Below are positions 1-6,000 of a DNA stretch of 8,924 nucleotides, in pieces. How positions within the stretch are numbered: position 1 is the stretch's first letter; the number at the start of each line of letters is the position of its first letter. The notes under the pieces are model-generated. The model did not search any database, had not been told where the DNA came from, and worked only from the letters and a program-made list of their open reading frames with translations. The stretch comes from Candidatus Lindowbacteria bacterium RIFCSPLOWO2_12_FULL_62_27 (GTDB lineage Bacteria > Lindowbacteria > 2-12-FULL-62-27). The translations under genes and the position numbers were made by a program. The stretch is from positions 1 through 8,924 of the forward strand of contig MFPR01000015.1 of assembly GCA_001784175.1 (NCBI GenBank), in the 5' to 3' direction.

Positions 1-3000
1 GTGCGAATAACAACATGGTCGTGAGCAACACCATCAATTCGAATACGACCGACGGCATCCGTCTGTATTCAAGTTCGAACAACACGGTGACGAGAAACAC
101 CGCCAATTCGAATTCGACCAAAGGCATCCTGCTGTCTTCGAGTTCGAACGACAACTTGGTGAGCAACAACACGGCCAGTTCGAATTCGTACTACGGCATC
201 TATCTGGGTGCGAGTTCGAACAACACGGTGGTTCAAAATGACGTGAGGAACAATACGGAGTACCAAGTTTACATCGACGGCACATCCTCCTCCGACACAG
301 TGCAGAAGAACAACATCGTACCGTCGGGGACGAATCCCGACAGCGGCGTGTACAACGCCTCGACCAGCATATTCATCCTCACCCGCAACTGGTGGAACTC
401 GACCGACACGGGGCGGATCAAGAAGATGATCTTTCAGGAGTCGAACGGCAATTCAGTCATCTGGCAGCCGTTCCGGCTGGGGCAGGTCGACACCGCCGCC
501 GGCGCCGACACGACCGCGCCGAAATCGCCGGACACGGTCGCGGTGGTGGGCGCGCCGTCGGACACGTCGATCATCGTCGAGTGGGCCGCGGTGACGGCGA
601 ACGAGGAGACGGCGGCGGGCGGCGTGGGGCTGTCGGGGTACCGGGTGTACCGTAGCGGCGTCAAGGACACGTCGTCGTGGGTGAAGGCGGCGCAGGTCGG
701 GTCGGGTGTGACGCGGTGGGAGGACACGGAGGTGATCCTCGGCTCTCCATATTATTATAGGGTCACTGCGTTCGACACCGCAACGCCCTTTGAGAACGAA
801 TCGTTCTTCTCGGACTCCCAGCCCTTCGATTCCGCGCAGGCGCAATCCCAGGTGAACTGGTACGTGAACGATGGTTCGACGACGGGAGACAGTTTCACGT
901 CGGCGGTCGGCGCCGACACGAACACCGGCAAGGTTGGATCGCCGCTGCGGACGATTACGAAGGCGTTGCTTTTGGCGACGGTAGGGGACACCATCTATGT
1001 CGACGCCGGCCTCTACGCCGAGACGGTGGTTATCAAGACCGACTCGATCACGCTCGTCGGCAAGGACTCCAACGCGACGGTGGTCGACCCGCCGGGGTCG
1101 AGCGCGACGGCGGGGCTGTATGGGATTTACGCCGACACGCAGACGGGGCTTCTGATAAAAAACCTCGGCGTGACAGGGGCGTACGACGGCATCCATCTTG
1201 AGAACGTGGACAGCTCGACGATCAGCGGGGACAGCGTCAGTTCATGCGGATACTTCGGGATGTATCTGCTCAACGGATCGGACAGCAACAAGATCACGGG
1301 CAATCAGATCGCGTCCAACGCGCAGACCGGTATCCGGTTGTATTATTTCTCGAACGGCAACACGCTGAGCAACAACGTCGCGACGTCGAACGGCAACCAC
1401 GGCATCGATCTGTACTGGAGTGCGAGCAACAACACGCTGAGCAACAACACGTCGAATTCAAACAGCAATGACGGGATCAATGTGGACACGGCGTCGAACA
1501 ACACACTGAGCGGGAATACCTGCAATTCAAACACGCTGAACGGGATCAAGGTCCATGCGGGGTCGAACAACAACACGTTGACGAGCAACACGGCCAGTTC
1601 GAATGTAGACGGCGTCTATCTGAATGCGAGTTCGAACAACACGTTGACGAGCAACACGGCCAGTTCGAATACGGGCAACGGTATCCGTCTGGCCGCGAGT
1701 TCGAACAACAACACGTTGACGAGCAACACGGCCAGTTCGAATGTAGACGGCATCTATCTGGATGCGAGTTCGAACAACACGTTGACGGGCAACACGGCCA
1801 GTTCGAATTCGAGCCTCGGCATCTATCTGTATTTGAGTTCAAACAACACGATGATAAGGAACACAGCCGGTTCGAATGCGAACTACGGCATCCGTCTGTA
1901 TGGCAGTTCGAACATCACAGTCCTACAGAACGATGCCAGGAACAATACCAAATATCAGGTCTATATCGAAGCGGCTTCCTCTTCCGACACTGTCCAGAAG
2001 AACAACATCGCAACGTCGGGGACGAATCCAGATAGCGGAGTCTACAACGCCTCAACTGCCGCAGCCAACAAATTCACCTTCACCCGCAACTGGTGGAACT
2101 CGACCGACACGGGGCGGATCAAGCAGCTGATTTATCAGGCGTCGAACGGCGATTCCGTGATCTGGCAGCCGTTCCGGCTGGCGCAGGTCGACACCGCCGC
2201 CGGCGCCGACACGACCGCGCCGAAAGCGCCGGACACGGTGGCCGTGATCGGCGCGCCGTCGGACACGTCGATCATCGTCGAGTGGGCGGCGGTGAGCGCG
2301 CTGGAGGAAGTGAACGGCGGCGCGGTGGGGCTGTCGGGGTATCGGGTGTACCGCAGCGCCGTGAAGGACACGTCGTCGTGGGTGAAAGTCGCGCAGACGG
2401 GGTCTGGCGTGACGCGGTGGCAGGACACGGATGTCGTCATGGGCACCCGATACTACTACCGCGTGACGGCCTTCGACACGGCGGCGTTCGAGAACGAGTC
2501 GTTCTTTTCGGACAGCCAGCCGTCGGATTCGGCGGTGTTCACGACAACGGTGAACTGGTACGTGAACGACGGGTCGACGGCGGGGGACTCTTTCACGTAC
2601 GCGGGCGGATCGGACACGGCGGACGGCAAGGGGACGCCCGGGGCGCCGTTTGGGACGATTGCGAAGGCGATTGAATTTGCGACCGCCGGGGACACGATTT
2701 TTGTCGATGCCGGCGCATACGCCGAAACGGTGGTGATCGGCGCGGATTCGATCAGTCTGATCGGCAAGGATTCCAACGCGACGGTGATTGATCCGCCGGG
2801 TGCGGCGGCGACGGCGGGGCTGTACGGCATCTTCGCGGCGAACCGGAACAATCTGGCGGTCCGGAATCTGGGGGTAACGGGCGCGTACTACGGGATCTAT
2901 TTTGTGAACGTCGATCGGTCGGCGATCAGCGGCGACAGCGTGAGTTCGAACGGATATCTGGGCGTCTATTTGTCGGGCGGGTCGGACACGAACACGTTGA

Positions 3001-6000
3001 CGAACAACATGATGATGTGGACCTCGACGGAGGACGGGATATGGCTGAGTTCGAGCAGCTACAACACGCTGACGGGGAACGTATCGAGCAACAACGCGTC
3101 GGAGGGGATCTATATTCTCACGAGTTCGAACAACACGCTGACGAGCAACACGTTCAACTCGAACTCCTACGGGATATGGTTTGCGACGTCGGCGAACAAC
3201 AACACGCTGACGGACAACCGGGTGAATTCGAACGCGAACAGCGGGATAACCTTTGACGACGCCTGTTCGGGCAACGTGATCCGCGCCTGCCAGATCCGGT
3301 CGAACACGGTGAGCGGCGTGTCTTCCATCAACAATTCAGATTCGAACCGGATCGAGCAGAACGACATATCGGGAAGCGACACGGGTGTCCGGCTGACGGG
3401 AACGACGGCGGGGAACGTGATCACGAAGAACAACATCACGGGCAACGCGGTCAACCATTTCTGGAACGGCGCGGGCACGTCCCAGACGCTGACGCGGAAC
3501 TGGTGGGGCACGACGGACGAGGTCGTGATTTCGGCGAAAATCAGCGACGCGGCCAACACGTTCCGCCCGTACCGGCTCGCGTCGGTGGACACGGCGTCGG
3601 GCGCCGACACGACGGCGCCGGCGTTACCGACGGGCATGACGCTGGACACGAGCGCGGCGGGGCAGATCACGCTGACGTGGACGATCCCGACGATCAACGA
3701 GGAGACCAACGGCGGCGCGGTGGGGTTTGCCGGACTCAACATCTACCGGCTGGTCAATCTGGCCGACACGACGAACTGGGCGAACTCGGTCAATCTCATC
3801 AAGCAGACTGCGTCAACCGACACGACTTGGACCGACACGACGGTCACGGCGGGGAACGCGTACTATTACCGGCTCACGTCAAAAGACACGGCGGCGTTCG
3901 CCAACGAGTCGTTCTTCATGGACACGCGCGCGACCAAGCCCGCGTACGGCGGGCCGGTGTGGTACGTGAACGACACGGTCACGACGGGCGACTCGTTCAC
4001 GTATCAGGTGGGCGGCGACGGGGGCAATGGGGACGCGGCGTCGCCGTTTGCGACCATCACGAAGGCGCTGGCGAAGGCGAAGGCCGGGGACACGGTCTAT
4101 ATCGACGCGGGGACGTATACGGAGACGGTGGTGATCGACACGGACAACATCTCGCTGATCGGCAAGGATTCCAACGCGACGGTGATCGATCCGCCGGGGG
4201 CGAATGCGACAGCCGGTCTCTACGGCATCTACGCTGACACGCAGACAGGTCTCACGATCAAGAACCTCGGTGTGACGGGGGCGTATGACGGGATAAAATG
4301 GGACAACGTCGACCAATCGACGATCAGCGGCGACAGTGCAGGCGTCTGCGGAGACAAAGGCATTTATCTTCTGAACGGCTCCGACACTAACACGGTGAGC
4401 AACAACACATCCAATTCAAATACGCAGGCCGGCATCTATCTGGATGCGAGTTCGAACAACAACACGGTGAGCAACAACACGGCCAATTCGAATTCGAATG
4501 GCGGCATCACTCTGGTTTCGAGTTCGAACAACACGGTCAGCAATAACACTGCCAGTTCGAACGACCCTGGCATCTATCTCTATTCGAGTTCGAATAACAA
4601 CACGGTGAGCAACAACACGGCCAATTCGAATACGAACTTCGGCATCTATCTGAATTTGAGTTCGAACAATAACCGGGTGAGCAACAACACGACCAGTTCG
4701 AATACGGCCTATGGCATCTATCTGGCTTCGAGTTCGAACAACACGGTGAGCAACAACATGGCCAATTCGAATACGGGGGCCGGCGTTTGGATTTTAGATT
4801 CAGATACAAACACCGTCGTCCAAAACGACGTCAAGTCCAACGACACGGGCGTGTGGATCGCCGGATCATCCACGGCCAATGTCATTCTGAAAAACAACAT
4901 TACCGGCAACAACGTCAATAACATCCGAAACTCCGGCGGGCTTTTGCAGACCATAACCCGCAACTGGTGGGGCACGACGGACGAGGTGGCGATCACCGCG
5001 AAGGTTTCGGACACGGCGGACAATTACCGCCCCTACCGCTTCGCCATCGTCGACACCGCCGCGGGTGCCGACACGACCGCGCCGGACAAGCCGCTGAACG
5101 TGACGCTGGACACCTCCGTCGCGGGCCAGATCACACTGACGTGGACGATTCCGAGTTTGAACGAGGAGACGAACGGCGGAGCGGTGGGGTACAGCGGGGC
5201 GAAAATCTACCGGACCACGACAGGGGATACGACGAATTGGGCGAATACGGCGAATCTGGTGAGAAGTACAAGCTCGACTGAGACGACGTGGACGGACACC
5301 ACGGCGTCCAACGGCGGGACGTACTATTACAGGCTGTCGTCGATTGACGGCGCGGCGTTTGTGAACCAGTCGGCGCTGACCGACACGAAATCCGGCTCGT
5401 GGAAATCGTCCGCGACCGTGCGGCTCTACGAGGACGCCGGGTTTGTGGACGAGGTGGACACGCTTCTCGTGCGGGACGCGGCGTACATCGAGGTGCGGGA
5501 CAGCGACGAGAACAAGAGCGCGGGCGCGGTCGATACGGTGAGCGTCACGGTCTTCGTCGGCAACGGCGCCGCCGAGGGGCCGTCGGGCGCGGGACTGGTG
5601 CTGGACACGGAAACGGTTATGTTGAACGAATCGACGGGCAACTCGTCGATTTTCCGGAGCGCTGCCGTCATCCTGACCGACACGCTTGTGCCGGTCGTCG
5701 GCGACGGCCTCGTAAGCTGGGGCCGGGGCGACACTCTCCATATCAAATATACGGATGCCGACGATGCCTCCGACCTCGCCAGCGATACGGCGCTTGCGTT
5801 GGAGATTGGGACCGTATCGCGCGCCATTCTTTACGAGGACGCCGGCTACACCGACGAAGTCGATACGTTTCTAACGCGCGACGTGATGTACGTCTCCGTC
5901 CATGACACGGACGAAAACAGGAACCCGCAGGTGAAGGACACCGTGCAGGTGACCGTCTACGTCGGAAACGCCGCGGACGGTCTTGTGCTGGACACCGAAA

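Larger units (their letters stand above)
852..2216 (+). other. Unit 2 beta-helix, complete (DUF1565-like head, 69-bp rung array, NWW cap)
   Basis: This complete module has about 455 residues. The head begins NWYVNDGS at 855 and contains SPLRTITKALLLATVGDTIYVDAG, which fits the DUF1565/PbH1 pattern of a YV..G.D start, P-x-x-TI-x-KA, and GDT-x-YV-x-x-G-x-Y-x-E. Next come LVGKDSNATVVDPPG and LGVTGAYDGI, then irregular rungs, then the regular array at 1422-1973. The cap has TRNWWNSTDTG (2082-2114) and WQPFRL. Two of the five visible Cys residues are here (bases 1245 and 1521). The head most resembles the unit 4 head, whereas the cap most resembles unit 1. NosD/DUF1565 proteins are typically exported. 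No enzymatic residues are recognisable. Confidence 0.88.

Noticed and set aside
453-1196. Open frame of 247 codons on the minus strand.
   Set aside because: Arg-rich antisense shadow over FN3 domain 1 and the unit 2 head; no independent support.
1563-1808. Diversity-generating retroelement as the cause of the A/G differences.
   Set aside because: Only three A/G differences, no template repeat, no reverse transcriptase and no C-type lectin target domain are present in the window. Ordinary duplication and mutation suffice.
1629-1811. Repeated gttcgaat and gttcgaac, which resemble the T-loop of tRNA genes and form a TTCGAA palindrome.
   Set aside because: No acceptor stem, D-arm or anticodon arm can be placed around them, and each is simply the Ser-Ser-Asn codon run of a rung. 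A regulatory palindrome is unlikely inside a repeated coding array.
1422-1973. CRISPR-like pattern: a conserved stretch of about 40 bp alternating with a variable stretch of about 27 bp.
   Set aside because: The period is exactly 23 codons, the variable parts keep the coding pattern G-I-x-L, the frame is open throughout, and the conserved part is not uniform. It is a protein repeat.
2093-2674. Out-of-frame + strand reading of 193 codons; a similar one of 244 codons lies at 3503-4237.
   Set aside because: Both overlap clear domains in the main frame and give Arg/Gly/His-rich products. The same shadow recurs at 392-655 because the underlying DNA is repeated.
852-5078. Enzymatic role such as pectate lyase, alginate epimerase or other polysaccharide-active beta-helix.
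   Set aside because: No conserved catalytic Asp, Arg or Lys cluster can be seen; the rungs are Asn/Ser/Thr-rich and uniform, which fits a structural or binding helix.
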